DNA of 64,000 bases from Collinsella sp. An7 (GTDB taxonomy: Bacteria > Actinomycetota > Coriobacteriia > Coriobacteriales > Coriobacteriaceae). The notes under the pieces are model-generated. The model was not told the origin of the DNA and did not search any database. It saw nothing but the letters and a program-made list of their open reading frames with translations. The DNA lies in the NCBI RefSeq assembly GCF_002159335.1, contig NZ_NFHP01000006.1, positions 124,001 through 188,000 of the forward strand, read 5' to 3'. Of this stretch, positions 23,830 through 32,746 are shown piece after piece; positions within the stretch are counted from its first letter, which is position 1; every line of letters starts with the position of its first letter. A program made the translations under genes and the position numbers.

Positions 23830-26800
23830 ATGTCGCTCAAGTACAATCTCGAGACCATCCCCGAGTCGGGCGTCAAGAAGATCTCGCAAAACAACGATCC
23901 TCTCGGCGACGTGCAGTTCGTCCTCACACCGACCAATGAGAGCTATCAGCCCCTTGCGGACGCCCAGACGATCAACGCGACGACCGACTGGGCGACGGGA
24001 GAGCTCGTCTTCTCCTACACGGATGAGGCCTCTGGTCAGGATCGCCCCTACACGCTGGAAGAGCTGGACAACATCAGCCGCTGGTGGATCCTGCAAGAGG
24101 ACGCGGACATCGTCCCGACGGGATACCGCAACGCCGGTACCGTCGAGATGCGCTTCTCACATGCGCAGAAGGGCGACCCCACCAAGGGGGCGGGCATGCT
24201 GCTCGCCAGCAACCAGTGGGTGACGGGCGCGTACTCCCAGGCGCGGGTGACCGTCACCGCGCCGGACACGCTTACCACCACCGATGGCGGAACCCATAAC
24301 GTTGACAATGGAACCGTCTTCGCCGTGGTGATGCAGAAGGGCGCTGACGGCAATTGGTACCCGGTCTCGGGCAATGCGTTCACGGGCTGGAGCGTTGCTA
24401 CGACCAACGACAACGCCGCGATCATCGCAGCCGCCAAGGCGAACCAGAACGCGTTCACCGTGGGCTCCGGCGGCGCGTATCAGGTCGAGATCGATAACCT
24501 GCTGGGCGACATCACGACGTACCAGTACGTCATCGATACGTACGGCCCGAACGATAACAACGACCCCGCCAAGTACTCGGTGAAGTACTACTGGACGAAC
24601 GCAGATTCGCTGGATGCGCTCACCGGCGCGAGCACGATCGACGAGCTCAATCCGAGCGGCACGGGAGCTGCGGGTACGAGCTTCGACCGCGTCTTCTCGG
24701 TGATGCTGAACATCCCCAACATCAAGAACGAGCTCTCGCTGGTCAAGACCGATGCCGACAATGACAATGCGCCAATTGAGGGCGCGACATTCGCGCTGTA
24801 TGAGTACAGTGACAACTTCAACGTTGATAACCCTGGCGACGCCCTTCAGACGCTCATGACGGACGGGAGCGGTGCCATCAACGTGACTTCGACGGACGAT
24901 GGGCTGCTGACCGCCGGTCACTATCTGCTTGTGGAGACTGGCGCTCCAGAGGGGTACGTCGTAGAGAAGACCCCGATCGAAATTGTCGTGGACGACGAGG
25001 GCGTGCACGTCAATGCCGGCACCGCCGACGACAACGTAACCGTGGAAACGGGCATCGGGCGCCTCGTATACAGCATGAAGGGCTTCGCTGCGGGCGATAA
25101 GGTCGACGCGACGCTGCACGATGTCCAGGCACAGCCCCAGACCACTGCGAGCTACCCCGCAAATGCCGTTTGGCAGAACATCGACGGCGCAGATTCCATC
25201 CACTATCACTACAACGACGAGGGCGATAACGAGCTCATCTATGTTGGCACGACGGACGGCGTCGACAGCTACACCGCTCAGGCAGGCTGGTCAAGCTTGG
25301 ACGTGACGCAGTGCTACGAGCACGATGTCATCACCAACATGGACAAGCAGGATCTGGGCGACACCAACCTCAGCGCGCTCTTCACCGGTAACGTGACCAT
25401 TCATGTGACGGGCAAGGTCATCCCCGAGGACACCACCCTCGACGGTGCCAAGAACCTCGTGGTGACCAAGAACCTCGTGGGCCGCGATTGGCAGGACGGC
25501 GACTCGTTCAACTTTACGCTGGCGGCCGACCCGGACGACACGACTACGCTGGACGCCGTTAAGGACGGCACCGTGGTGCTGCCCGAGAACGCCGACGACG
25601 GTACCGTTGTGGTGAGCAACAAGACCAACCCTAAGACCGCCGCCTTCGGTGACATCACCTTCAAGAGCGAGGGCACCTACAAGTTCATCATCACCGAGAA
25701 CGACAGCACGGTGGCTGGCGTGTCCAAGGATGCGTCTACGAAGCACGTGACCGTCTCGGTGACCGACGAGAACGGCACGCTCAGGGCGAGCGTGGTGACC
25801 GAGGAGTCCGACGAGCTCACCTTCACCAACACGGCCGACCTGACCGTTTCCGCCGCCGACGCGCTGCAGATCACCAAGAACCTGCGCGCGAGCGCCGACA
25901 CCGCCGGCCTGGTGAACGCCGAGAAGGGTGCCCACCAGTTCACTATCAAGGCCATCGACACCGAGGGCGACAACCAGCCCACCGCCGCCGACGCGGCCGC
26001 CAAGCTGGGCCTGACCGGCGACACGACCGAGCTCACGGCCGGGAGCGCCGCGCTCACGCAGGGCTCGGGCGACAACGCCTACGTGTGGTCGGGCAGCTCC
26101 AACCCGCTCACGAGCGACCTCACCTTTACGGCGGCCGATCGCGGCAAGACCTTCACCTATGAGGTCTCCGAGGTCGTGCCCACCGATGGCGCGGACGGCT
26201 ACGTGTACGACACCGCCACGCATACCGTCACCTACACCGTGAGCGATGACGCCACGGCCGCGCTCTCGGTCGAGATGTGCATCGATGGCGGCGACCCGGT
26301 TGCCGCAGGCGTTACGCCCACGGTCACCTTCGACAATTCCATCAAGGTCGCCACGATCGGCGGCGACGGCACGGACACCGCGCTCAAGGTTCAGAAGACC
26401 GTGAACGTGGCGACCGACAAGGACTTCTCGTTTGACCTCACGCTGGCGAGCGCCAAGGATGGCGAGAACAACGACATCACGGACGCCGTGTTCGAGACTG
26501 GCGACGATGACGCGCTGACCGCCTTCAACGGCATGACCGCCACGGTCGACGGCGCCTTCAACGCCGACAACGAGCTCACGCAGACCGCGAGCTTCGGCAA
26601 GATCACCTTCACTAAGCCGGGTACCTACACCTTCAACGTGAAGGAAGCGACGACCGGCACCGGTGACGGCTGGACCTACGACAGCAGCACGAAGACCATC
26701 ACGGTCAAGGTCGACAACGACATGAACGCGACGGTCGACCCCGTGGACGCCGCGGTTTCCTTCACGAACACCTACGGCGCCAGCGGCGACCTGCCGGTCG

Positions 26801-29412
26801 ACGGTTCGGGCACCATCAAGCTGACCAAGGCGCTCACCGGCCGCGACTGGATCGACGGCGACACGTTCACGTTCACGCTCACGGGCAAGAACGTGACCCC
26901 GGGCGCCGACGAGGCGGCGGGCTTCGAGCTCCCTGCGGCCACCGAGGCAACGGTTGGCTACGCTGACGCCGTTGCGGCCGCAGGCGAGGGCAACGCCACC
27001 GAGGGCGTCGCGGTGCCGTTCGGCTTCGACAACATCACCTTCACCCAGACGGGCACCTATGAGTTCACGGTGACCGAGGGCGCCATCGACGAGGAGCACG
27101 TGTCCAACACGAGCGGCACTTCGGTGACCTACCGCGTCGTGGTGGACGACACCACGCAGGACGGCAAGCTCGAGGTGGGCGAGCCCTCCGTGATCGGCCA
27201 GACCGGTTCCAGCGCGTTCGTGAACAACTACAACCCGGACGCCGCGCTCGCTGGCCTGACGGCGACTAAGACGCTCAATGGCAAGACCAAGGGTCTTGAG
27301 GCGGGATTGTTCACCTTCCAGGTCAAGGCGGTTTCTGCCCCCGCCGACGTGACGGCTCCCATGCCGAGCAACGCGCAGGACGAGGATGGCGACGGCACCT
27401 ACACCGTCACCAACGACGTGGACGGCGCCATCAACTTCGGCACCTTCCGCTTCACCAAGCCGGGTACTTATATCTACACCGTGAGTGAAGTTGCGGGCGA
27501 CCAGGCCGGTGTTAGGTATGACACCAATACGTTTACGGTCAAGTATGATGTGGCCGATCACCCCGAGACGGGTGAGCTGCTTGCCAACGCCACCTATTAC
27601 CGTGGCGGCAAGGCGGTGGCGGGGAATGCCATCGGCGCCGAGGACGTGGTGTTCGCTAACACGTACGACCCCGAGGACGTGACGGTCGACCCGACTCCTG
27701 ACGATGCGACGACGGGCTTCTCGGGCACCAAGACCGTGACGAACGAGCATGGCGACTATGGCACGCTTGAGGCCGGTGACTTCCAGTTCACGATGAAGAG
27801 CGTCGTTGCTCCCGCCGGCGTGACCGCGCCCGAGCCGAGCAACGGCTCCACGGTGGACGTGAAGGCTGACGGCAACTTCGACTTTGGCACGCTGACCTTC
27901 TCCGAGCCCGGCACGTACACCTATGAGGTGCGCGAGGTGACCGGCAACAAGGAGGGCGTCACCTACAGCAGCGAGGTCTACACGCTCTCCTACACGATTG
28001 AGGACCAGGACGGCAAGCTGACGGTGGCGGATTCGTCCATCACCAACGCCGACGGCAAGAAAGTTGACGGCACCGCTCTGAACTTTGAGAACATCTACAA
28101 CGACGGCCAGACCGAGTACACCATCGGCGGCACCAAGGTGCTGGAGACCAATGGCTACAAGGGCGCGTCGCTCACCCAGGGCGCCTACACCTTCGTGCTC
28201 GTGGACGAGAACGGCGACGAGGTCGGCCGCGTGACCAACGGTGCGGCCACGGGCAACACCGCGACGTTCCAGTTCGACCCGATCACCTACACCGAGGCCG
28301 GCATGCACACCTATAAGGTGTACGAGCTCGGTGCCGACGGCCAGCCGGGCACGGGCGGCACGGATGACGCACGCGTGACGCACTCCGACGCGGTCTACAC
28401 CGTGACGGTGACCGTGACGGAGTCCAACGACGGCCGCGGGCTCGCCGCCTCGGCCGACGTGCAGAACGCCGACATCACCTTCACCAACACCTACGAGCCC
28501 ACGCCCGTGGTGGTCGGCCCCAGCGGCTCCGCCAAGATTGAGGGCACCAAGGTGCTCAACGTGGCCGACGGCAGCAGCCGCACCATGAAGGCCGGCGAGT
28601 TCGAGTTCCTGCTGCTGAAGGATGACCAGGAGGTCAGCCGCACCACCAACGATGAGAACGGCAACTTCGTCTTCGACGACATCACCTTCGACAAGGCGGG
28701 CACGTATACCTACGCGGTGAGCGAGATCAACACCGGCCTGGGCGGCATCACCTACGACAGCACGGTCTACGCCGTGACGGTCAAGGTGACCGAGAACCCC
28801 GATACGCACGCGCTCGAGGCCACGGTGAGCTACACGGATCCGGCCGACATCTCCAAGCCGGCGGATGCCATGATGTTCACCAACACCTATAAGGCCACGG
28901 GCGCCACGATCGTGCTTGGCGCGAGCAAGGAGCTCAAGAACGGCACGCTCGCCGACGGGCAGTTCACCTTTGAGCTCACGGGCTCCGAGGGCGCGCCGAT
29001 GCCCAAAACCACCAAGGTCACCAACCTGGCTGACGGCTCGGTGAGCTTTGGCACCGTGACGATTGACCAGGTGGGCGAGTACGACTACACCATCACTGAG
29101 GTTAACGACGGCCAGGACGGCATCACCTACGACGAGGACGCCACGCGCACCATCCACGTGAGCGTGACCGACAGCGGTGAGGGCTACCTCACGGCATACG
29201 TGACCTTCGGCGCGGACGGGTCGCACTTTGTCAACGTGAACACCAAGGCCAACATCCCCGACACCGGGGAGGGCACCGGCGAGGGTACCGGTACCGGTAA
29301 CAACGACAACGGCGGTAACGGCGACAAGCTCGCCGCGACGGGGCTCGCCGCGCTCGTGGGCGTGGGCGCGGTGGCGGCCGGAACCGTCATCCAGCGCCGC
29401 AAGCGCCAGTAG
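23830..29412 (+). CDS. large sortase-anchored FctA-repeat adhesin, N-terminus missing
   Basis: 1860 codons from the first in-frame ATG. The frame also codes upstream for the end of a fibro-slime-like domain (GSYHTLNFFYLERGN), so the real N-terminus and signal peptide are gone. After a beta-rich region, residues about 302-400 are SpaA-like (ETGAPEGYVVEKTP). Nine FctA/Spy0128-type pilin domains follow, starting near residues 537, 676, 850, 993, 1142, 1296, 1429, 1567 and 1695. Each has a KTL/KxL first strand, an FGxITFxxxGTYxYxVxE block and a closing FTNTY-like strand with the Asn expected for Lys-Asn isopeptide bonds. A Gly/Thr/Asn-rich spacer, LAATG, a membrane helix and RRKRQ form a cell-wall sorting signal. 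Without a signal peptide it cannot be secreted as annotated. Confidence 0.85.
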   Translation: MSLKYNLETIPESGVKKISQNNDPLGDVQFVLTPTNESYQPLADAQTINATTDWATGELVFSYTDEASGQDRPYTLEELDNISRWWILQEDADIVPTGYRNAGTVEMRFSHAQKGDPTKGAGMLLASNQWVTGAYSQARVTVTAPDTLTTTDGGTHNVDNGTVFAVVMQKGADGNWYPVSGNAFTGWSVATTNDNAAIIAAAKANQNAFTVGSGGAYQVEIDNLLGDITTYQYVIDTYGPNDNNDPAKYSVKYYWTNADSLDALTGASTIDELNPSGTGAAGTSFDRVFSVMLNIPNIKNELSLVKTDADNDNAPIEGATFALYEYSDNFNVDNPGDALQTLMTDGSGAINVTSTDDGLLTAGHYLLVETGAPEGYVVEKTPIEIVVDDEGVHVNAGTADDNVTVETGIGRLVYSMKGFAAGDKVDATLHDVQAQPQTTASYPANAVWQNIDGADSIHYHYNDEGDNELIYVGTTDGVDSYTAQAGWSSLDVTQCYEHDVITNMDKQDLGDTNLSALFTGNVTIHVTGKVIPEDTTLDGAKNLVVTKNLVGRDWQDGDSFNFTLAADPDDTTTLDAVKDGTVVLPENADDGTVVVSNKTNPKTAAFGDITFKSEGTYKFIITENDSTVAGVSKDASTKHVTVSVTDENGTLRASVVTEESDELTFTNTADLTVSAADALQITKNLRASADTAGLVNAEKGAHQFTIKAIDTEGDNQPTAADAAAKLGLTGDTTELTAGSAALTQGSGDNAYVWSGSSNPLTSDLTFTAADRGKTFTYEVSEVVPTDGADGYVYDTATHTVTYTVSDDATAALSVEMCIDGGDPVAAGVTPTVTFDNSIKVATIGGDGTDTALKVQKTVNVATDKDFSFDLTLASAKDGENNDITDAVFETGDDDALTAFNGMTATVDGAFNADNELTQTASFGKITFTKPGTYTFNVKEATTGTGDGWTYDSSTKTITVKVDNDMNATVDPVDAAVSFTNTYGASGDLPVDGSGTIKLTKALTGRDWIDGDTFTFTLTGKNVTPGADEAAGFELPAATEATVGYADAVAAAGEGNATEGVAVPFGFDNITFTQTGTYEFTVTEGAIDEEHVSNTSGTSVTYRVVVDDTTQDGKLEVGEPSVIGQTGSSAFVNNYNPDAALAGLTATKTLNGKTKGLEAGLFTFQVKAVSAPADVTAPMPSNAQDEDGDGTYTVTNDVDGAINFGTFRFTKPGTYIYTVSEVAGDQAGVRYDTNTFTVKYDVADHPETGELLANATYYRGGKAVAGNAIGAEDVVFANTYDPEDVTVDPTPDDATTGFSGTKTVTNEHGDYGTLEAGDFQFTMKSVVAPAGVTAPEPSNGSTVDVKADGNFDFGTLTFSEPGTYTYEVREVTGNKEGVTYSSEVYTLSYTIEDQDGKLTVADSSITNADGKKVDGTALNFENIYNDGQTEYTIGGTKVLETNGYKGASLTQGAYTFVLVDENGDEVGRVTNGAATGNTATFQFDPITYTEAGMHTYKVYELGADGQPGTGGTDDARVTHSDAVYTVTVTVTESNDGRGLAASADVQNADITFTNTYEPTPVVVGPSGSAKIEGTKVLNVADGSSRTMKAGEFEFLLLKDDQEVSRTTNDENGNFVFDDITFDKAGTYTYAVSEINTGLGGITYDSTVYAVTVKVTENPDTHALEATVSYTDPADISKPADAMMFTNTYKATGATIVLGASKELKNGTLADGQFTFELTGSEGAPMPKTTKVTNLADGSVSFGTVTIDQVGEYDYTITEVNDGQDGITYDEDATRTIHVSVTDSGEGYLTAYVTFGADGSHFVNVNTKANIPDTGEGTGEGTGTGNNDNGGNGDKLAATGLAALVGVGAVAAGTVIQRRKRQ

Positions 29413-29426
29413 CGTTTGAACGCTGA

Positions 29427-29461
29427 GAGAGGGCCCCGGGTGCACCGCCCGGGGCCCTCTC
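29427..29461 (+). terminator. 14-bp hairpin after the adhesin gene
   Basis: Perfect arms 29427-29440 and 29448-29461 around TGCACCG, starting 15 bp after the stop codon. There is no T-run. Confidence 0.6.
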
Positions 29462-29485
29462 CGCATAGATGGGAGGATGAGCTAG

Positions 29486-30076
29486 GTGTCGTGCGCGTTT
29501 ACGCCGGAGGAGCAGGCCTATCTGGCTTCGCTGCCCGCCGTTCAGTCGGTGAGCGAGAGCACTATCACCTACGCGCCTGAGTTTAGAGCGACGTGCATGG
29601 ACCGCTACTACGCGGGCGAGTCCCCGACCGAGATCTTTCGGTCGGAGGGGCTCGATCCGGCGCTGATCGGGGGCAAGCGCATCGAGCGCTGTGTATCGCG
29701 TTGGCGCCACTCGATACCGCCGCGCGACACGCCCACGCCGCCGGCCAAGCGCGACCTGCTGGTGGAGAACCGCATGTTGCGGAGCCAGGTCGCCGCCCTT
29801 GAAGGGCTGGTCGAGCTCGCGCACGCCCGCGAGAACCGCGCGGTGCGCAAGGCGCGTCGGTTTGAGCTTATCGAGGAGCTGCGGGAGCGCGTGGATGACT
29901 TCTCGCTCGCGGCCGCCTGCGGTGTCCTTGGCGTGTCCGAGGGCGGCTACTACCACTGGCGGGCGCAGCGCGCGGCGTGGGCGGACGCGGCGCGGCAGGA
30001 CGGCCCCGGCGGCGCCCACGGCGACCCCGACGCCGGCCCCGACGGCGCCCCTGACGCCTCCGACCCCAGAAAATAG
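29486..30076 (+). CDS. truncated IS3-type transposase HTH protein
   Basis: 196 residues from GTG 29486 (GGAGG upstream). Residues about 20-75 form an HTH (RATCMDRYYAGESPTEIFRS, then IERCVSRWR). A zipper-like helix follows (LLVENRMLRSQVAALEGLVE), and residues about 125-165 (IEELRERVDDFSLAAACGVL, then VSEGGYYHWRAQ) resemble the start of IS3 OrfB. The integrase core is absent; the C-terminus is Asp/Gly/Pro low-complexity. It looks like an OrfA-OrfB fusion remnant. A 146-bp palindromic element begins 12 bp after the stop. It is separated from the adhesin by a hairpin. Confidence 0.65.
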   Translation: MSCAFTPEEQAYLASLPAVQSVSESTITYAPEFRATCMDRYYAGESPTEIFRSEGLDPALIGGKRIERCVSRWRHSIPPRDTPTPPAKRDLLVENRMLRSQVAALEGLVELAHARENRAVRKARRFELIEELRERVDDFSLAAACGVLGVSEGGYYHWRAQRAAWADAARQDGPGGAHGDPDAGPDGAPDASDPRK

Positions 30077-30088
30077 GGGGTCAGAATA

Positions 30089-30234
30089 AAAACTTCGCGC
30101 CAATGTAAGGATGGAATCGCGACTTCTCGAGTAGACAGCCGCTCTCAAAAATCAAAAGCGCAGGTACAGTGCTTGGGTCAAAAGCGGTCTACTCGGCGGA
30201 ACGCCATTTCATCCTTACATTGGCGCGAAGTTTT
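30089..30234. repeat. 146-bp palindromic element with 25-bp arms
   Basis: The first 25 bp (30089-30113) are the exact reverse complement of the last 25 (30210-30234). Inside, CGAGTAGAC (30128-30136) pairs with GTCTACTCG (30187-30195). Flanks extend the complementarity imperfectly (GGGGGT at 30076-30081 against ACCCCCC at 30242). A second element at 45677-45833 has the same layout and a similar core but different arms. Confidence 0.75.
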
Positions 30235-30252
30235 GCTATTAACCCCCCCTGG

Positions 30253-30293
30253 GGCAGTTGGGGACGTGTCCCATCTGACCCATTTTGGCTGCC
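30253..30293. repeat. TTGGGGAC-core hairpin repeat
   Basis: GGCAG (30253-30257) and CTGCC (30289-30293) flank TTGGGGACGTGTCCCA and TGACCCATTTT. The closest relative in the window is the copy at 60663-60701. Confidence 0.55.
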
Positions 30294-30305
30294 GTTCCGG
30301 CGGAG

Positions 30306-31253
30306 CTACGCGCGGGCAGAGTCCTCAATAAGCGCGCGTGCATAGGCGCGCAGGTCGTCCACCAAGTGTTGGGGCCCCACAATACGCAGGTCGCCCCCGG
30401 CGGCGAGCACCTGGTCAAAGAGCCAGGCGGGCGAGCTTACGTGCACGCGCACGCGCGTGGCGCCAGCCACGGTGGGCGAGGGGTATGTCTCGGCAATGCC
30501 CTGCCAAGTGGGCAGGTCGGCACCGGGCGCCACCTCAAGCTCGGCAACCTCCTCGTCCCAGCCGTCGCGCGGGCTTTCGGGCTCCACCTCAAAGTGCTCC
30601 CCGGTGGGGACAACGGCGCTGATACGCTCCATGCGGTAGCGGCGCAGCGCGTTTTTGGTCACGTTGCGGGCCAGCAGATAGGCGGTGTCGTCACCCGATT
30701 CAATGCCAAGCGACTCCACCACGCGCTCGCTCGGCTGCTCCTCGCCGTGCGCGCGGTAGGCAATGCGCACGCGCTCGTGCTGCTCAATGGCGCGCGCGAG
30801 CTGGGGGTAGGCATCTCCGTAAACGGTGGCGCTTGCTACCAGCGGCGCACCCGCGGCGGAGATGCCCGTCGGCAGCAGCGCGCGCGAAAGGCGGTCGCGC
30901 ACCTCGGGCGCGAGCGAGAGCGCGTTCATCACATGGGCAAGAACGGCTCCCTCACCCAAGCTCAGCCGGAGCGGCATGAGGTACGCCCCGTCGCCCCCGA
31001 GCACGATGTCTCCGTGGTCGCGGAAGATCACGGCGCGCGCACCGGTCTCGCGGTCGGCCAGGGTGGCAATGAGCTCTATGGCGGTGTCGAGGTCGGCGTT
31101 GGTGCAGTCAAGGTGGCGCGCGGACTCCTCGGCAGAAACAATGCCGTCCTCAACGGACGAGAGCAGCTCCAGCAGCCCGATGGCGCGCGAGACCCGCTCG
31201 TCAGAGCCGGTTAGAGCGACGTTTCGGCGGGTGCGGCGGCGGCTAGTTGCCAT
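30306..31253 (-). CDS. WYL-domain transcriptional regulator, second of a pair (PafC-like)
   Basis: 315 residues from ATG 31251-31253. An N-terminal winged helix (VSRAIGLLELLSSVEDGIVS) is followed by a WYL-type domain (RIAYRAHGEEQPSERVVESL with a degenerate W-Y-L region, and YLLARNVTKNALRRYRMERI) and a C-terminal WCX extension (VRVHVSSPAWLFDQVLAAGG). Its start overlaps the end of the upstream WYL gene by 11 bp, so the two are translationally coupled. Such tandem pairs are the PafB/PafC arrangement of actinobacteria, which respond to DNA damage by binding ssDNA. No proteasome genes are nearby, so the PafBC name is inference from arrangement. Confidence 0.8.
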   Translation of the reverse strand: MATSRRRTRRNVALTGSDERVSRAIGLLELLSSVEDGIVSAEESARHLDCTNADLDTAIELIATLADRETGARAVIFRDHGDIVLGGDGAYLMPLRLSLGEGAVLAHVMNALSLAPEVRDRLSRALLPTGISAAGAPLVASATVYGDAYPQLARAIEQHERVRIAYRAHGEEQPSERVVESLGIESGDDTAYLLARNVTKNALRRYRMERISAVVPTGEHFEVEPESPRDGWDEEVAELEVAPGADLPTWQGIAETYPSPTVAGATRVRVHVSSPAWLFDQVLAAGGDLRIVGPQHLVDDLRAYARALIEDSARA

Positions 31254-32430
31254 GGGCGCTCACCACCTGCGCTACCCGGGCGCGCCAGGCGCTCACGAGT
31301 TCTTGCGGGGCCACCGGGCGCATGCCGTCGCGCGCGTGGGCGAGGGCAAACGACGCCGCGGCGTCTACGTTGCGCACGCCGATGTGCCAGGTCCAGCCCG
31401 GTGCGGGCTCCGCCTGCTGCGTGAGCTCGCCACGACCGAGGGTGATCGCCGCAAGTTCGGCCGCCGTTCGCTCGGCGGGGAAGGAGAAGGCCGCCAACAC
31501 CTCCGGCGTGTCGGCATCGGCAAGGTCAAACGGCAAAAAGAGCCGGTTGCGCACATCAAAGCCTGCGGGAATGCGATAGCTGCCGCGGAGGGCGCCCACC
31601 CGCGCAATGCGGTCGATGCGGAAGGTCCTGACCTCGCCGGAGGCGTCGTCGAGCGCGGCGATGTAGCCCGCGCCCGCGCGCGAGAAGATGCCGTAGATGC
31701 AGACGGCGCGCCGCGACGCGGTACCGCCGGCGTTGACGTAGCGGATGGGGATGGCGCGTCGCAGCGAGAAGGCGGTCCAGAGGGCGTCCGTGATAGCGGC
31801 ACGCGCCGGGTCGGGGGCGGCGGACGAGGTGGTGCCGCGCGCGTTGGCCCGCGCGGAGCCGGCGGAGGTACGCGGCTGCTCGCTCTCGTCCGCCTCAAGC
31901 TCCTCGGGTAGCACGCCCTCTAGGGCGACGAGCGCCTCGACGGCCTTGCCGCGGATGGTGTGCAGCGGCGTGCCAAAGGGCGAGCCGGGGATGCGCAGGT
32001 AGGCGTCGATGGCGCCGATGAGCTGCCTCGCGTCGTCTGCGCGCACGATGCCGCCCGCGGCAAAGGTCTGCGCGCGGTCGATGGTCCAGGAGCTCTCCTC
32101 GGTCTCGGAGGCGCCGGGCGTGCGGACCTCGGCCACAAAGACGCCGCGCGCGGCGAGCTTCTCGCGGTCGCGGCGGAACTTACGCAGGTCGGAGGCACGG
32201 TTGGGGGAGCCGTAGCCCAGGTCGGAGTCGCGGATGATCTCGTCAGTGGTGAGCGGCCGAGGTACAGCGTTGAGCACAAAGAACAGGTTGAGGAGGCGCT
32301 GGGCGGTCTCGTCGATGGCGGGCTCGGCGGTTGCGTCGGGGCTCGCCGCCGTGGTGTCCACGCCTGCGTCCGTGCTCGCGGTCCACCCGCCTCCGGCGAG
32401 ATCTCGCCGCGCTGCGTCGTATCTGCCCAT
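31243..32430 (-). CDS. WYL-domain transcriptional regulator, first of a pair (PafB-like)
   Basis: 395 residues from ATG 32428-32430 (GAGGAGG upstream); the frame beyond, to 32748, is not coding. An N-terminal winged HTH (RLLNLFFVLNAVPRPLTTDE, then DLRKFRRDREKLAARGV) is followed by a WYL domain (AIPIRYVNAGGTASRRAVCI with YGIFSRAGAGYIAALDDASG and TFRIDRIARV) and a C-terminal extension. An Ala/Ser-rich linker of about 30 residues separates DNA-binding and sensor parts. It overlaps the next WYL gene by 11 bp. The divergent neighbour is the M28-like gene across 316 bp. Confidence 0.85.
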   Translation of the reverse strand: MGRYDAARRDLAGGGWTASTDAGVDTTAASPDATAEPAIDETAQRLLNLFFVLNAVPRPLTTDEIIRDSDLGYGSPNRASDLRKFRRDREKLAARGVFVAEVRTPGASETEESSWTIDRAQTFAAGGIVRADDARQLIGAIDAYLRIPGSPFGTPLHTIRGKAVEALVALEGVLPEELEADESEQPRTSAGSARANARGTTSSAAPDPARAAITDALWTAFSLRRAIPIRYVNAGGTASRRAVCIYGIFSRAGAGYIAALDDASGEVRTFRIDRIARVGALRGSYRIPAGFDVRNRLFLPFDLADADTPEVLAAFSFPAERTAAELAAITLGRGELTQQAEPAPGWTWHIGVRNVDAAASFALAHARDGMRPVAPQELVSAWRARVAQVVSAHGN

Positions 32431-32671
32431 GCCCCCTCCTCTCCTGCAACGTACGGTTGAGCGGGCGGCGCGCCGGCTCGCCGTGGTGTCCACGCGGGCC
32501 CGCTCGACCGGCCGATTCGCCCTCGTCTGGACCATTCTAGTCGATATACAAAAGCCGGGCTCTGCGCCGTTTGGCGCACGCGGCTCGGACCATAAAAGCG
32601 CCCCCTCCCCGTATCCTGCGCATCTCTTGACGCTTGCCGGGCGTAACTGCAGAAACGAATAACTCGCGGTA

Positions 32672-32677
32672 TACTTT
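32672..32677 (+). promoter_or_regulatory. -10-like box in the divergent WYL/M28 region
   Basis: GTATACT at 32671-32677, 70 bp before the M28-like start, within the 316-bp gap 32431-32746. No good -35 hexamer at 17 bp. The rest of the gap shows no gene or strong hairpin. Confidence 0.35.
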
Positions 32678-32746
32678 CGACTAACTACGAGCACGACCCC
32701 TGCCCAACCGGGCAGGTCGCCCACCATCCAGCGATGCGGAGTCCCC

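Noticed and set aside
25291-29466. 1391-codon open frame on the minus strand opposite the FctA adhesin
   Set aside because: It mirrors a GC-rich, repetitive gene; its residues (Val/His/Gly/Arg-rich, no domain pattern) are antisense shadow, while the plus strand encodes clear FctA repeats.
30089-30234. Reading the palindromic element as a retron msr-msd RNA
   Set aside because: Length and inverted ends fit loosely, but there is no reverse transcriptase gene nearby and the second copy is 15 kb away, also without one.
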